A DNA stretch of 64,000 bases from Actinomadura mexicana (GTDB lineage Bacteria; Actinomycetota; Actinomycetes; Streptosporangiales; Streptosporangiaceae), in NCBI RefSeq assembly GCF_900188105.1, contig NZ_FZNP01000009.1:124001-188000 (forward strand), read 5' to 3'. The translations under genes were made by a program, and so were the position numbers. Shown one piece after another: positions 54,866 to 63,631 of the stretch. How positions within the stretch are numbered: position 1 is the first letter of the stretch; every line of letters starts with the position of its first letter. The notes below the pieces were generated by a model, which was not told the DNA's origin, ran no database searches, and worked only from the letters and a program-made list of their open reading frames with translations.

Positions 54866-55377
54866 GGCGCCAGCCCCCGCTCCTCCAGCGCGAGTTTCAG
54901 TGCCCGCAGCGCGTAGTACGTGCGGGACTTCACCGTGCCGGGCGGGATGCCCAGCGTCTTCGACGCCTCCGCCACCGACCGGCCCCGGTAGAAGGTCTCG
55001 ACCAGGACGGCCCGGTGCGGCGGGCTGAGCCCGGCCAGCGCCTCGGCGACCGTCCAGGACTCCAGCGCCCGGTCGATGTCGTCGGAGCCGTCGGCGGTCA
55101 TCAGGACGTGCTCGTCGATGCCCGTCTCCGGCGGCCGGGCCCGCCTGGCGCGGTGCGCGTCCACGACGAGGTTCCGCGCGACCGTGAACAGCCACGGCCG
55201 GACGGGGCGCCCCGCCAGCGCCTCCGGGTGCTTCCATGCGCGCAGCAGCGTCTCCTGCACGACGTCCTCTGCCTGGGTTCGGTCTCCTCCGGTCAGCCGC
55301 AGGACGTAGCCGAGGAGGGCGCCCCCGTGCTCGCTGTACAGGGCGCGAAGCAGCCCCTCGTCGGCGGTCGGTCCCAC
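54862..55377 (-). CDS. ECF sigma factor (SigL/SigK-like)
   Basis: A 171-residue ECF sigma factor. Region 2 has AEDVVQETLLRAWKHP and RPWLFTVARNLVVDAHRA; region 4 is GLSPPHRAVLVETFYRGRSV with TLGIPPGTVKSRTYYALRAL. The start is a GTG at 55377 (VGPTADEG). It forms a coupled pair with the downstream anti-sigma gene. The sequence most resembles SigL or SigK groups that respond to envelope or redox stress; target promoters are unknown. Confidence 0.93.
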   Translation of the reverse strand: MGPTADEGLLRALYSEHGGALLGYVLRLTGGDRTQAEDVVQETLLRAWKHPEALAGRPVRPWLFTVARNLVVDAHRARRARPPETGIDEHVLMTADGSDDIDRALESWTVAEALAGLSPPHRAVLVETFYRGRSVAEASKTLGIPPGTVKSRTYYALRALKLALEERGLAP

Positions 55378-55423
55378 ACCACTGTCACGTACGCTCCCCC
55401 GGACCGGTTCAGGGGTTCCGCGA

Positions 55424-56134
55424 TTACTTCTGCGCGGGCGCCTGGAGATCGTTCAGCCTGACGTTCTGGGCGGTCGCCGCCACGCGCAGCCCCTCGGGCG
55501 TGGGCTGGATCTTGCTGATCCGCGACCCGACTGGCAGGTCGGAGACGGGCACCACCCACGTGAGCTGCCGCTTCACCAGCGCCAGCGGGATCTGCGCGGC
55601 GCCGTTCGACCCCACCGACACGGGCGTGATCGCGATGCCCTTGGCGGTCGGCTCGACCTCCACGACCGCGGTGCCGTTCACCGGGAAACCGAGGACGTTC
55701 CCGGTCAGGTCGACCGACAGGTCGTCGCCCTTCGGCCCGATCCGCCTGACCTCCTTGGGCGCCTGCTTCTGGATCACGTCGTAGGGGACGACGGCCGAGG
55801 CGGTCGCGGTGCGCGCGGTCACGTCGGCGGCGCCGCCCTTGGTGACCTCCGACAGCGGCGCGTCGACGCCCCGCATGTCGACCTTGACGCCGGTGACGGT
55901 CACGCCCTGCTGCGTCCAGTCACCGATGGCCACCTCGATGTGCTTGTACTCGCCGCCGACCGCCTGCGTCAGGAACGGGATGCCGTGGATCGTGACGTCC
56001 GGCCGCTCCTGCAGGTTGTACTGCGCGGCCACCTGCTCGCCGATCTTGTCCTCGGCGACCCTGACCCCAAGCCGGTCCGCGGCGACCAGCCCCGCGGCCA
56101 CGAGGATCAGCAGGACCAGCAGTACTTTCCGCAT
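55424..56134 (-). CDS. DUF2993 (LmeA-type) lipid-binding protein
   Basis: A 236-residue exported protein. The N-terminal signal or anchor (MRKVLLVLLILVAAGLVAADR) is followed by a DUF2993 domain (EDKIGEQVAAQYNLQERPDV; GVKVDMRGVDAPLSEV) that binds phospholipids and is known from mycobacterial LmeA, linked to lipomannan. AAGGAG upstream supports ATG 56134, not the longer frame. It may help envelope glycan maintenance. Function in this organism is inferred. Confidence 0.82.
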   Translation of the reverse strand: MRKVLLVLLILVAAGLVAADRLGVRVAEDKIGEQVAAQYNLQERPDVTIHGIPFLTQAVGGEYKHIEVAIGDWTQQGVTVTGVKVDMRGVDAPLSEVTKGGAADVTARTATASAVVPYDVIQKQAPKEVRRIGPKGDDLSVDLTGNVLGFPVNGTAVVEVEPTAKGIAITPVSVGSNGAAQIPLALVKRQLTWVVPVSDLPVGSRISKIQPTPEGLRVAATAQNVRLNDLQAPAQK

Positions 56135-56258
56135 GTGTCTCCTTAGGCCTGCGGCAAGCGTTCGCCACACAATAGTGAACAAACCGCCCAGAACGGGTCG
56201 CTCCGGAGAATGACCTCGGAGCCCGGGAGGTCACCCCGCTGTGAGATCAACTGTGAGA

Positions 56259-56513
56259 TCAACCACCTGCGAAGGGCGGCAGCACCTCCACGACCCCGCC
56301 CTCCGGCAGCGCCACCGACGCGTGCGGCCGCGTCCCGACCGGATCCCCGTCGACCAGGAAGGAACTCCGCCCGACGACCCGGGCGAACTCGTCGCCGCGC
56401 CCGTCCCCGGCTGCGGCGACCGCGTCCGCCAGCGTCGCCGCGTCGTACGGCTCCTCATGCGTCCCCGCCGCGGCCTTGGCGGCCGCCCAGTACCGCATCG
56501 TTCCCTTGGCCAT
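56259..56513 (-). CDS. MoaD/ThiS-family sulfur carrier
   Basis: An 84-residue ubiquitin-like protein ending in PPFAGG, where the C-terminal Gly-Gly is activated as thiocarboxylate. MRYWAAAKAAAGT and VALPEGGVVEVLPPF are typical of MoaD, which feeds molybdopterin synthesis. No moaE or moeB is visible, so ThiS or another sulfur-carrier role is possible. ATG 56513 (MAKGTMRYW). The divergent neighbour is the glnR region. Confidence 0.82.
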   Translation of the reverse strand: MAKGTMRYWAAAKAAAGTHEEPYDAATLADAVAAAGDGRGDEFARVVGRSSFLVDGDPVGTRPHASVALPEGGVVEVLPPFAGG

Positions 56514-56547
56514 GGGTACAGGCTCTCATCTCCCGCTGACACGGTCC

Positions 56548-56590
56548 GGCCAGGTCGCGCCCTGGCCGATGGACGCACCTCGGTTATGCT
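56548..56590 (+). promoter_or_regulatory. Promoter with inverted repeat ahead of short ORF and glnR
   Basis: GGCCAGG (56548-56554) and CCTGGCC (56561-56567) form a 7-bp inverted repeat whose right arm overlaps the -35 position; TATGCT at 56585-56590 is the -10 box. A GTG follows five bases later. The dyad may be a repressor site, possibly for GlnR autoregulation or MoaD control; evidence is weak. Confidence 0.35.
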
Positions 56591-56595
56591 CAGGG

Positions 56596-56688
56596 GTGAG
56601 GGATCCGGGCGACGAGGCCATGGAGTTCATCCGCAAGGCCCTGCATGGCCGCCTCGTCTTCGAGCCGCCGGCCGTGCGCCGGTCTTGA
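56596..56688 (+). CDS. Possible leaderless small ORF upstream of glnR
   Basis: GTG 56596 opens 30 codons (VRDPGDEAMEFIRK..., ending FEPPAVRRS). It has no Shine-Dalgarno but is placed five bases after a -10 box, as in leaderless mRNAs. No family is recognised; it ends 48 bp before glnR and could be a leader peptide. The internal ATG 56620 is another start. It may be spurious. Confidence 0.35.
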   Translation: MRDPGDEAMEFIRKALHGRLVFEPPAVRRS

Positions 56689-56736
56689 GGATGGGCCGCC
56701 TGGGTCCTACGTCTTTTCAGGGACGGGAGGCGGCAC

Positions 56737-57453
56737 TTGAGCAGCTTGCTCTTGCTGACCAACGCGTTGGAGCCCTCTGACGAGGTCCTTCCGGCGCTGG
56801 GACTTCTGCTGCACTCCGTGCGCGTCGCGCCCGCCGAGGGGTCCGCGCTCATCGACGCGCCACCGGCCGACGTCGTCCTGGTGGACGCCCGCCGCGAACT
56901 GGTCCAGGCCAAGGGCCTGTGCCGCCTGCTGCGCACCACCGGACTCGACTGCCCGCTGCTCGCGATCGTCACCGAGGGCGGGCTCGCCGCCCTGAGCTCC
57001 GAGTGGGGCCTGGACGACGTGCTGCTCCAGACCGCCGGCCCCGCCGAGGTCGAGGCGCGCCTCCGCCTGGCCGTCGGACGGGCCGCGGCGGGCGCGGAGG
57101 CCGACGACGTCCCTGGCGAGATCCGCAGCGGCGACCTCACGATCGACGAGGCCACCTACACCGCCCGCCTCCGCGGCCGCGTCCTCGACCTGACGTTCAA
57201 GGAGTTCGAACTGCTGAAGTACCTGGCCCAGCACCCGGGCCGCGTCTTCACCCGGGCCCAGCTCCTCCAGGAGGTCTGGGGCTACGACTACTTCGGCGGC
57301 ACCCGCACGGTCGACGTCCACGTCCGCCGCCTCCGCGCCAAGCTCGGCGCCGAGTACGAGTCCCTGATCGGCACCGTCCGCAACGTCGGCTACCGCTTCG
57401 TCCCCGACCACCGCCCGGGCGACGCCGAGGAGAAGACCCCCGCCCGCGCCTGA
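56737..57453 (+). CDS. glnR: GlnR, OmpR-family nitrogen regulator
   Basis: A 238-residue orphan response regulator. The sequence of the receiver ([36 protein letters not shown]) and winged-helix region ([36 protein letters not shown]) closely matches Streptomyces GlnR from memory. Asp50 in VLVDARR is kept, but the receiver is atypical and thought to work without a partner kinase. TTG 56737 follows GGGAGG. GlnR controls glnA, amtB and other nitrogen genes. Phosphate and nitrogen systems lie close (pst downstream). Confidence 0.88.
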   Translation: MSSLLLLTNALEPSDEVLPALGLLLHSVRVAPAEGSALIDAPPADVVLVDARRELVQAKGLCRLLRTTGLDCPLLAIVTEGGLAALSSEWGLDDVLLQTAGPAEVEARLRLAVGRAAAGAEADDVPGEIRSGDLTIDEATYTARLRGRVLDLTFKEFELLKYLAQHPGRVFTRAQLLQEVWGYDYFGGTRTVDVHVRRLRAKLGAEYESLIGTVRNVGYRFVPDHRPGDAEEKTPARA

Positions 57454-57508
57454 CCCGGCCGGCCCCCACCGGCGAGGCCGCCGAGGAACCGCCCCCGACG
57501 ACGGGCGA

Positions 57509-58324
57509 TCAGGACCCGGACGGCTCGTGCGTGCCGTTGAAGCAGAAGCGGGGCGGCGCCTTCAGGGTGGGCGGCTCGGAGCCGGGAAGCTCGTCGATCT
57601 CGATGCCCTCGCGCTCCGCCATGGCCGTCACCGCGGGCAGGTGGTCGTGGTAGAACACCGGGACCCAGCGGTCGGACGGTTCGCCGTGGCCGGCAGGCAG
57701 TTCCACCAGCCCCTCTTCTCCGGTGACACCCGCCCGGGCGGCCACATCGAGCGCTTCGCGCGGGTCGGCGTCCTCCACGTCCAGTGCCGCGAGCAGCGCT
57801 TCGACGGCGGCGCGCTCGACGTTCCCGGCGGTCACCGCGTGCAGCAGGTCTTCGTAGGCCAGCGCTGACGGGGAGCCGTCCCCCTCGATGAACTCGTCCA
57901 TGCGCTCGGCCCCGTCGGCCAGGATGACGGACAGCCCGTCGTCCACGTGTTCGGGGAGCGGGGGGCCGCCCCAGGAGCCGTCCCACCAGCGCAGGAAGGC
58001 CACGGAGTAGTCCTCGTTCACCAGCAGGTCCTGGAGCCACCCCCAGGGCAGCCACGCCGGGCCCCCGGCGAGCAGGTCGACGGGAAGGTCCTGGATGTGC
58101 GTGTCGGAGACCTCGTTGTCGTAGCCGTACAGCAGCGCCCGGCCGCCCTCCACCCACCGCAGGGCCCAGTAGCCGTTCCCGATGTCCTCGGTGCGCAGGC
58201 TGCCGGCGTCCACATGGACCTGTCCGGAGCAGTCGTCGAGGTAGGGGGCCATCATGGCTTTGACCACGCCCTGGGCCCAGAGTTCGTCGGGGGGCGGTAC
58301 GTCGGTGGAGACTTGGTCGAACAC
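57509..58324 (-). CDS. Hypothetical cytoplasmic protein, 271 aa
   Basis: No family is recognised. The product is acidic and aromatic-rich (WLPWGWLQDLLVNEDYSVAF; RWWDGSWGGPPLPEH) with no membrane helix. AAGGAG before GTG 58324 gives a good start. It ends 56 bp from glnR in convergent orientation. Length and composition recall immunity or SUKH-like proteins, but no signature is certain. Confidence 0.6.
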   Translation of the reverse strand: MFDQVSTDVPPPDELWAQGVVKAMMAPYLDDCSGQVHVDAGSLRTEDIGNGYWALRWVEGGRALLYGYDNEVSDTHIQDLPVDLLAGGPAWLPWGWLQDLLVNEDYSVAFLRWWDGSWGGPPLPEHVDDGLSVILADGAERMDEFIEGDGSPSALAYEDLLHAVTAGNVERAAVEALLAALDVEDADPREALDVAARAGVTGEEGLVELPAGHGEPSDRWVPVFYHDHLPAVTAMAEREGIEIDELPGSEPPTLKAPPRFCFNGTHEPSGS

Positions 58325-58581
58325 GGCGCTCCTTCTCGTCGGACGTTTTCCGGCCGTCCGACGCTTGGGGAACCGGACTGGTTCCCGAACACGCTCGCCC
58401 GGTCCACCTGGAGCGCGACCGGCCGACCCGAGACGGCGAAACGCTGGTAGATCACCGAGGCGGGAGAGGAAGCCCCGCACGGCTCTGAGGCCGGAGTGCT
58501 CGGCAGCCCGGCGGGCCTGGACGATCGGCCTTCCAGGGTTCGAGGCCGACGGCGATCAGCAGGAGGCGACGCCTCGGCAGG

Positions 58582-59079
58582 TCAGCCGGACTGTGGGTCT
58601 GTGCCTGCCGGTGGGCCGGACAGGACGCGTGCCAGCAGGTCACGGAGGTGCTTCTGGTCGGGGCCGGGCAGTTCGAAGATCGTCCGGGCCAGCGCGTGGA
58701 CGCTGAAGCGCAACTCCCGTCGCTTGTGCTCGCCGGCTTCGGTAAGTACCACGTGCTTGACGCGGCGGTCGCCCGGGGTGGGCCGGCGGATCACCAGGCC
58801 GCGGCGTTCCAGGCCGTCGACGATGCCGGTGACGTTCGAGGGCTCGCATGACAGCCAGTCGGCCAGCCGGCGCATGGGGGCGGGGCCGGACAGGTTGGTC
58901 AGGACGAGCGCCTGGGCCGGCGGAAGGCCGAGTTCCGCCGCGGCGGCGTTGAACTGGGCGCGCAGCCGCCCGGTGACCTCGAAGACCAGGCCGCTCAGCT
59001 CGGCCACGACCTCATCCGCATCCGCGTCGGTACCGGCACCGGTTCCGGTGTCGGTGTCGGTGTCGGCCTGAGGACTCAT
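58582..59079 (-). CDS. MarR-family regulator
   Basis: A 165-residue winged-helix protein. The recognition region is PMRRLADWLSCEPSNVTGIVDGLERRGLVIRR and the wing GDRRVKHVVLTEAGE (shortened here). A Thr/Asp low-complexity repeat (DTDTGTGAGTDADAD) starts the protein, from a hexanucleotide run, and is probably not functional. ATG 59079 is preferred over longer frames. Divergent from the DUF6069 gene, it likely represses it via the two dyads between them. Confidence 0.85.
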   Translation of the reverse strand: MSPQADTDTDTGTGAGTDADADEVVAELSGLVFEVTGRLRAQFNAAAAELGLPPAQALVLTNLSGPAPMRRLADWLSCEPSNVTGIVDGLERRGLVIRRPTPGDRRVKHVVLTEAGEHKRRELRFSVHALARTIFELPGPDQKHLRDLLARVLSGPPAGTDPQSG

Positions 59080-59107
59080 GCGCCCAGCATAGCCGTCACT
59101 TGAGCCA

Positions 59108-59171
59108 CTGAACTGTTCAGCTCCTGAAGTAAATGCTACGCTCCGGCCGGAGCAAAACTTCAGGACCTGAA
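59108..59171. promoter_or_regulatory. Pair of MarR-type operators
   Basis: CTGAACTGTTCAG (59108-59120) and TTCAGGACCTGAA (59159-59171) are 13-bp palindromes built from the same CTGAA/TTCAG half-sites. The first overlaps the -35 region of a plus-strand promoter with an extended -10 at TGCTACGCT. A third palindrome, CTCCGGCCGGAG, lies between them. They are probable MarR binding sites for autoregulation. Confidence 0.6.
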
Positions 59172-59199
59172 CTATCGAGCAGCTGAAGGAGATAGGGCG

Positions 59200-59649
59200 A
59201 TGACGCACACCAGCACGGGCGGGCGCGCCGGCCTCAGGAGTCCACGTCGTGCGCGGGCACTCGCCGTGGCGGGTGCGGTCGCGGCCGCGCTGGCGATCTG
59301 GGCGGTCGGGGAACCGCTGCTTGGCCACGACCTGGTCGTCCAGCAGAAGGGACAGGAGCCGCGGGACCTGGGGGCGGCCGCCATCGGCGGCTTCGCGCTC
59401 GCCCCGTCGCTGCTCGGCTGGGCACTGCTGGCCGCGCTGGAGCGGGTGACGCCGCTGGCGGCCCGGATCTGGACGGCCGCCGCCCTGACCCTGCTCGCGG
59501 TGTCGTTCCTGCCCGTCATCAGCGTGCAGGCCTCCGGCGGTAGCAAGGCGGTGCTCGCCCTCACCCATGTGGCCGTCGGAGCCGTTCTCATCCCCGTCTT
59601 CTGGCGGACGGCCACGCTGCGCCGCGCCGACACGGGGAGCAGGCGATGA
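59200..59649 (+). CDS. DUF6069 membrane protein
   Basis: A 149-residue protein with four hydrophobic helices (ALAVAGAVAAALAIWAVG; IGGFALAPSLLGWALLAAL; IWTAAALTLLAVSFLPV; LALTHVAVGAVLIPVFW), matching the DUF6069 family of unknown function. AAGGAGATAGGG precedes ATG 59200. It is under control of the divergent MarR regulator and overlaps the next gene by four bases, so the two form one operon. It may be a stress or antibiotic-linked membrane protein. Confidence 0.75.
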   Translation: MTHTSTGGRAGLRSPRRARALAVAGAVAAALAIWAVGEPLLGHDLVVQQKGQEPRDLGAAAIGGFALAPSLLGWALLAALERVTPLAARIWTAAALTLLAVSFLPVISVQASGGSKAVLALTHVAVGAVLIPVFWRTATLRRADTGSRR

Positions 59650-60089
59650 CGGAGCCCGAGGACGAGATCCTCGACAGCCCCACCCCGTGGGTCGCCGACC
59701 ACATCCGCGCCTACCTCGAAACCGACGGCGTCCAGGGCCACCTCTACCAGGGCTGGCCGACGCTGCTGCTCACGACGCGAGGCCGCCGGTCCGGCAGGCT
59801 GCGCCGCACCGCGCTGATCTACGGCCGGGACGAGGGCCGGTACCTGCTGGTGGCCTCCAACGCCGGAGCCGTCCAGCCCCCCGCCTGGTACCTCAACCTC
59901 ACCGCGCACCCGCACGTGAGCGTGCAACTCGGAGCCGACACCTTCACCGCACGGGCCCGCACCGCCGCCCCGCAGGAGAAGCCACCGCTCTGGGCCCGGA
60001 TGACCTCGGTCTTCCCCCTCTACGACAGCTACCAGGCCACCGCCGAACGCGACATTCCGGTGGTGATCCTGGACGACATCACACCCTGA
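59646..60089 (+). CDS. F420-dependent nitroreductase-family protein (DUF385)
   Basis: A 147-residue split-barrel protein of the deazaflavin-dependent (Ddn-like) family. Motifs GWPTLLLTTRGRRSGRLRRT and YLLVASNAGAVQPPAWYLNL are diagnostic, the first for F420 binding. It reduces enoates or nitro compounds using F420H2. Coupled with DUF6069 by an ATGA overlap and regulated by MarR, so a response to electrophiles or drugs is likely. Natural substrate unknown. Confidence 0.88.
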   Translation: MTEPEDEILDSPTPWVADHIRAYLETDGVQGHLYQGWPTLLLTTRGRRSGRLRRTALIYGRDEGRYLLVASNAGAVQPPAWYLNLTAHPHVSVQLGADTFTARARTAAPQEKPPLWARMTSVFPLYDSYQATAERDIPVVILDDITP

Positions 60090-60411
60090 CCCAGCCCGCC
60101 ATCCGCCGACCAGCCGATTCCACCGGAGCACCACCGCAGGTCGGCCCAGGGGGAATGCTCGCCGGGCTTCGCCGGGCTTCGCCGGGGGACGTCCGGGGGA
60201 CAGCATGGGGACGCGCTGAGACGTCCCCTTGCGGCCCAGGACGTCCCAGCGGTACACCCCGGCGGCTCACCGGTTCCCGAGCGGCGTCCTAACGTCTGGC
60301 GCCGCCGGGGGGGCGGCCGGGCCGGGGCAGACCGCCAGGCCGCCGCGCCTGACCTGAACGGGCTGAGTTCGGCAGCGCCTCGGCAGCGCACTTCGGGCAG
60401 GATCGCTTTCC
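60090..60411. other. Non-coding interval with short tandem repeat
   Basis: No gene is supported between DUF385 and the next ORF. GCCGGGCTTC is repeated twice and then partially (60161-60187), and several GC-rich stems can form around 60200-60330. Frames here are scattered on both strands and none has a ribosome site. Promoter sequences for the next gene are not obvious. Confidence 0.4.
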
Positions 60412-60762
60412 ATGACGAACGTGGCGGACAGGCAGATACCCGAGTACCTCGACTTCGTCGGACCCGGGTGGCGCGGCATCCTGCTGCGGACCCACGCCGA
60501 GCTCATCGCCGTGCTGCCGAACTACCAGGTGGCTCAGGTCAAGGAGAAGTACGGCATGCTGGACGTCCACTTGGGCGCGTACGTCGACCCCGTCACCGGC
60601 GAGTTCGGCATCACCCGCGAACTCGGCACCCGGATCAGCGCCATCCTGCGGGCCGCCCGCGACGAGTCACGCCGCACGTGCGAGGTCTGCGGCGAGCCCG
60701 GCAGCGAGACCGGCCGGGGGTGGATCAAGACGCTCTGCCCCGACCACGCCCGGCCGCGCTAG
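60412..60762 (+). CDS. Conserved hypothetical protein with C-terminal zinc-finger-like motif
   Basis: A 116-residue cytoplasmic protein. The C-terminus has CEVCGEPGSETGR then WIKTLCPDH, four putative zinc ligands (three Cys and one His). The N-terminal half is an alpha/beta segment (AVLPNYQVAQVKEKYGMLDVHL) seen in small immunity-like or regulatory proteins. ATG 60412 has weak ribosome-site evidence. It ends 53 bp from pstB, convergently. No function assigned. Confidence 0.65.
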   Translation: MTNVADRQIPEYLDFVGPGWRGILLRTHAELIAVLPNYQVAQVKEKYGMLDVHLGAYVDPVTGEFGITRELGTRISAILRAARDESRRTCEVCGEPGSETGRGWIKTLCPDHARPR

Positions 60763-60815
60763 GGCGGTCCACGCCTCGGTCGACGACCGACTCCGGGGAC
60801 GGACCGAGCCGACGA

Positions 60816-61592
60816 TCAGCCGAAGCGGCCGGTGATGTAGTCCTCGGTGGCCTTCTGGTCCGGGTTGGCGAAGATCTTGCTGGTGTCGTCGATCTCGATG
60901 AGCCTGCCGGGCTTGCCCGTCCCCGCGATGTTGAAGAACGCGGTGCGGTCGCTGACCCGGGCCGCCTGCTGCATGTTGTGCGTGACGATCACGATCGTGT
61001 ACTGCGTCTTCAGCTTCTCGATCAGGTCCTCGATCGCGAGGGTGGAGATCGGGTCGAGCGCCGAGCACGGCTCGTCCATCAGCAGCACCTGGGGCTGGAC
61101 GGCGATCGCCCGCGCGATGCAGAGCCGCTGCTGCTGCCCGCCCGACAGGCCGGCGCCGGGCTTGGCGAGCCGGTCCTTGACCTCGTTCCACAGGTTGGCC
61201 CCGCGCAGCGACTCCTCGACGACCTCGTCCAGCCGGCCCTTGCGGCGGACGCCGTTCAGCTTCAGCCCGGCCGCCACGTTGTCGTAGATCGACATGGTGG
61301 GGAACGGGTTGGGCCGCTGGAACACCATCCCGACGACGCGCCGCACCGCGACCGGGTCGACGGCCGAGTCGTACAGGTCCTCCTCGTCCAGCATGACCTT
61401 GCCCTCGACGCGGGCGCCCGGGATGACCTCGTGCATCCGGTTGAGGGTGCGCAGGAACGTGGACTTGCCGCAGCCCGACGGCCCGATGAACGCCGTCACC
61501 GAGCGCGGTTCGACCGTCATCGAGATGTCCTCGATGGCGTGGACGCCGCCGTAGTAGGCGTGCAGCCCGGATACCTCGATCCGCTTGGCCAT
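60816..61592 (-). CDS. pstB: Phosphate ABC transporter ATPase PstB
   Basis: A 258-residue PstB. Walker A is [16 protein letters not shown], the signature [16 protein letters not shown], Walker [13 protein letters not shown], and the PstB-specific [17 protein letters not shown] is present. It powers high-affinity phosphate uptake with PstA, PstC and PstS. It follows pstA by 64 bp and has a conserved start, [15 protein letters not shown]. Expression is usually PhoP-controlled from the pstS promoter, which lies outside the window. Confidence 0.97.
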   Translation of the reverse strand: MAKRIEVSGLHAYYGGVHAIEDISMTVEPRSVTAFIGPSGCGKSTFLRTLNRMHEVIPGARVEGKVMLDEEDLYDSAVDPVAVRRVVGMVFQRPNPFPTMSIYDNVAAGLKLNGVRRKGRLDEVVEESLRGANLWNEVKDRLAKPGAGLSGGQQQRLCIARAIAVQPQVLLMDEPCSALDPISTLAIEDLIEKLKTQYTIVIVTHNMQQAARVSDRTAFFNIAGTGKPGRLIEIDDTSKIFANPDQKATEDYITGRFG

Positions 61593-61656
61593 GGGGTCAG
61601 GGTTCCTTTCTCTGGATCAGGGGCTCTGCTAATGCGCGGCTGTCGGACCAGGGGGG

Positions 61657-62562
61657 TCAGCGCCCCGCGGGCGCCTTGCGCCGCGCGACGAGCCGGGCGA
61701 CCAGGTTGAGCAGCATGATGATCCCGATCAGCACGAGCGCCCCCGTCCAGGCCCGGTCGATCGAGTTCTGGCTGGGGTCGGCGGCCTGCTCCCAGATGAA
61801 GGTGGGCAGCGACGCCTGCGCGCCGTCGAACGGGTCGTTGTTGATCGCCTTGGTGAAGAAGATCGTGAGCAGCAGCGGCGCCGTCTCGCCCATCACGCGG
61901 GCGACGGCGAGCATGACGCCGGTGACGATGCCGGTCATCGCGGTCGGGAGGATGACGAAGCAGATCGTCCGCCAGCGCGGCACCCCGAGCGCGTAGGACG
62001 CCTCGCGCAGGTCGTTCGGGACGAGCTTGAGCATCTCCTCGGTGGCCCGCACGACCGTCGGGATCATCAGGATCGTCAGGGCGAGGGACCCGGCGAGCCC
62101 GGAGAAGTCGAAGCCGAACGTCAGCAGCCACAGCGCCAGCACGAACAGCCCCGCGACGATCGACGGGATGCCGGTCATCACGTCCACGGTGAAGCTGATC
62201 ACCTTGCCGAGCCGCCCGTTGCCGGCGTACTCCACCAGGTAGACGGCGGTGAGCACGGCGATCGGCACGGCGATCAGGCTGGTGATCAGCACCTGCTCCA
62301 GCGTGCCGATGATCGCGTGGTAGGCGCCGCCGCCGGCGTCGCTGCCGCTGACGGCGTTCATCGAGAACTGGAAGAACGTCGGGTCGAGGCGCTCGGCGCC
62401 GTTCACGACCACGGTCCACAGCACCGACAGCAGCGGGATGAGCGCCAGCGCGAACGCGAGGTAGACCAGGGCCTGGACGGCCCGGTCCTTGATCTTGCGC
62501 CCGGCCGACACCGGCGCCAGCCGGGCGCCGGGGTCGGGCTTGCGGGTGGAGACGGCGGTCAC
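61657..62562 (-). CDS. pstA: Phosphate ABC transporter permease PstA
   Basis: A 301-residue permease with about six helices and the EAA-type loop REASYALGVPRWRTICFVILP. Start GTG 62562 overlaps the pstC stop (GTGA), so the two are coupled. N-terminal VSTRKPDPGARLAPVSAG is cytoplasmic. It forms the heterodimeric channel with PstC. Confidence 0.95.
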   Translation of the reverse strand: MTAVSTRKPDPGARLAPVSAGRKIKDRAVQALVYLAFALALIPLLSVLWTVVVNGAERLDPTFFQFSMNAVSGSDAGGGAYHAIIGTLEQVLITSLIAVPIAVLTAVYLVEYAGNGRLGKVISFTVDVMTGIPSIVAGLFVLALWLLTFGFDFSGLAGSLALTILMIPTVVRATEEMLKLVPNDLREASYALGVPRWRTICFVILPTAMTGIVTGVMLAVARVMGETAPLLLTIFFTKAINNDPFDGAQASLPTFIWEQAADPSQNSIDRAWTGALVLIGIIMLLNLVARLVARRKAPAGR

Positions 62563-63539
62563 ACGAACTCCTTCCGGCGCGCGACGACCGCGCGGGCCGC
62601 CATGTTCACGAGCAGGGTGATCACGAACAGCACCAGGCCGGAGGCGATGAGGGCGCCGCGCCCGGTGGTGGACGCCTCGGCGAAGCTGTTGGCGATGTTG
62701 GAGGCGAACGTGGCGCCGCCGTTCTCCAGCAGGTGGAGGTTGATGCCGGGGACGAAGGTGAGGACCATCGCGACCGCGATCGTCTCGCCCATGGCGCGGC
62801 CGAGCCCGAGCATGGCGCCGCCGATCATGCCGGAGCGGCCGTAGGGCAGCACCGCCAGCCGGATCGTCTCCCAGCGGGTGGCGCCGAGCGCGAGCGCGGC
62901 CTCCACGTTGGCCCGCGGCACCTGCAGGAACACCTCGCGCGAGATCGACGAGATGATCGGCAGGATCATGATCGCGAGCACCACGGAGGCGGTGAAGATC
63001 GAGTTCTTGCCGGGGGAGTCGCCCCCGAAGAGCGGGATCCAGCCGAGGACCGAGTTCAGGAGCCTGCTGATCCCCTCCATGTGCTGGGACAGGAAGACCA
63101 GGCCCCAGAGCCCGTAGACGATGCTCGGCACCGCCGCGAGCAGGTCCACGACGTACCCGAGGCCGGAGGCGAGCCGCCGCGGCGAGTAGAAGGAGATGAA
63201 CAGCGCGATGCCGACCGCCACCGGCGTCGCGATGAGCATCGCCAGCAGCGACGACACCACCGTCCCGAACGCGAGCTGCGCGATGCCGAACCTCGGCGGC
63301 GTCGCGTTCGGGTTCCATTCCTCGGCGGTCAGGAAGTTCGCCTTGTTGTCCTGCAGCGCCGGGACGGCCTTCCACACGAGGAAGACCGCGATCGCGGCCA
63401 TGATCAGCAGCACGGTGATGCCGGAGCCGCGGGCCGCCGAGACGAAGATCCTGTCTCCGGCCCGTCCGGTGCTCATCCGCCTCGCGGCGGCACGGCGGTC
63501 GACGCCGGCGGCCGCGCCGACACCGGTCTCGCTCGTCAC
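62559..63539 (-). CDS. pstC: Phosphate ABC transporter permease PstC
   Basis: A 326-residue permease with about six helices and the EAA loop AALALGATRWETIRLAVLP. GTG 63539 follows AAGGAGG by seven bases; a longer ATG frame at 63560 is less likely. MSTGRAGDRIFV precedes the first helix. It pairs with PstA. A strong hairpin separates it from pstS. Confidence 0.95.
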   Translation of the reverse strand: MTSETGVGAAAGVDRRAAARRMSTGRAGDRIFVSAARGSGITVLLIMAAIAVFLVWKAVPALQDNKANFLTAEEWNPNATPPRFGIAQLAFGTVVSSLLAMLIATPVAVGIALFISFYSPRRLASGLGYVVDLLAAVPSIVYGLWGLVFLSQHMEGISRLLNSVLGWIPLFGGDSPGKNSIFTASVVLAIMILPIISSISREVFLQVPRANVEAALALGATRWETIRLAVLPYGRSGMIGGAMLGLGRAMGETIAVAMVLTFVPGINLHLLENGGATFASNIANSFAEASTTGRGALIASGLVLFVITLLVNMAARAVVARRKEFV

Positions 63540-63579
63540 GGGACGTCCTCCTTCGATCATGTCGCCGGAACCCGCGTCG

Positions 63580-63610
63580 GCCCCGCCGCCGATGATCTCG
63601 GCGGCGGGGC
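63580..63610 (-). terminator. Intercistronic hairpin between pstS and pstC
   Basis: GCCCCGCCGCCGA and TCGGCGGCGGGGC form a perfect 13-bp stem with a TGATC loop. Placed 21 bp after the pstS stop and ahead of pstC, it is a likely partial terminator or mRNA-stabilising stem, giving more binding protein than permease. No U-tract follows. Confidence 0.7.
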
Positions 63611-63631
63611 TGCGGTTCCCGTCTTGTGCTG

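Noticed and set aside
60090-60411. Small genes in the DUF385 to zinc-finger gap
   Set aside because: Open frames lack ribosome sites and typical codon bias; only a short tandem repeat is supported.
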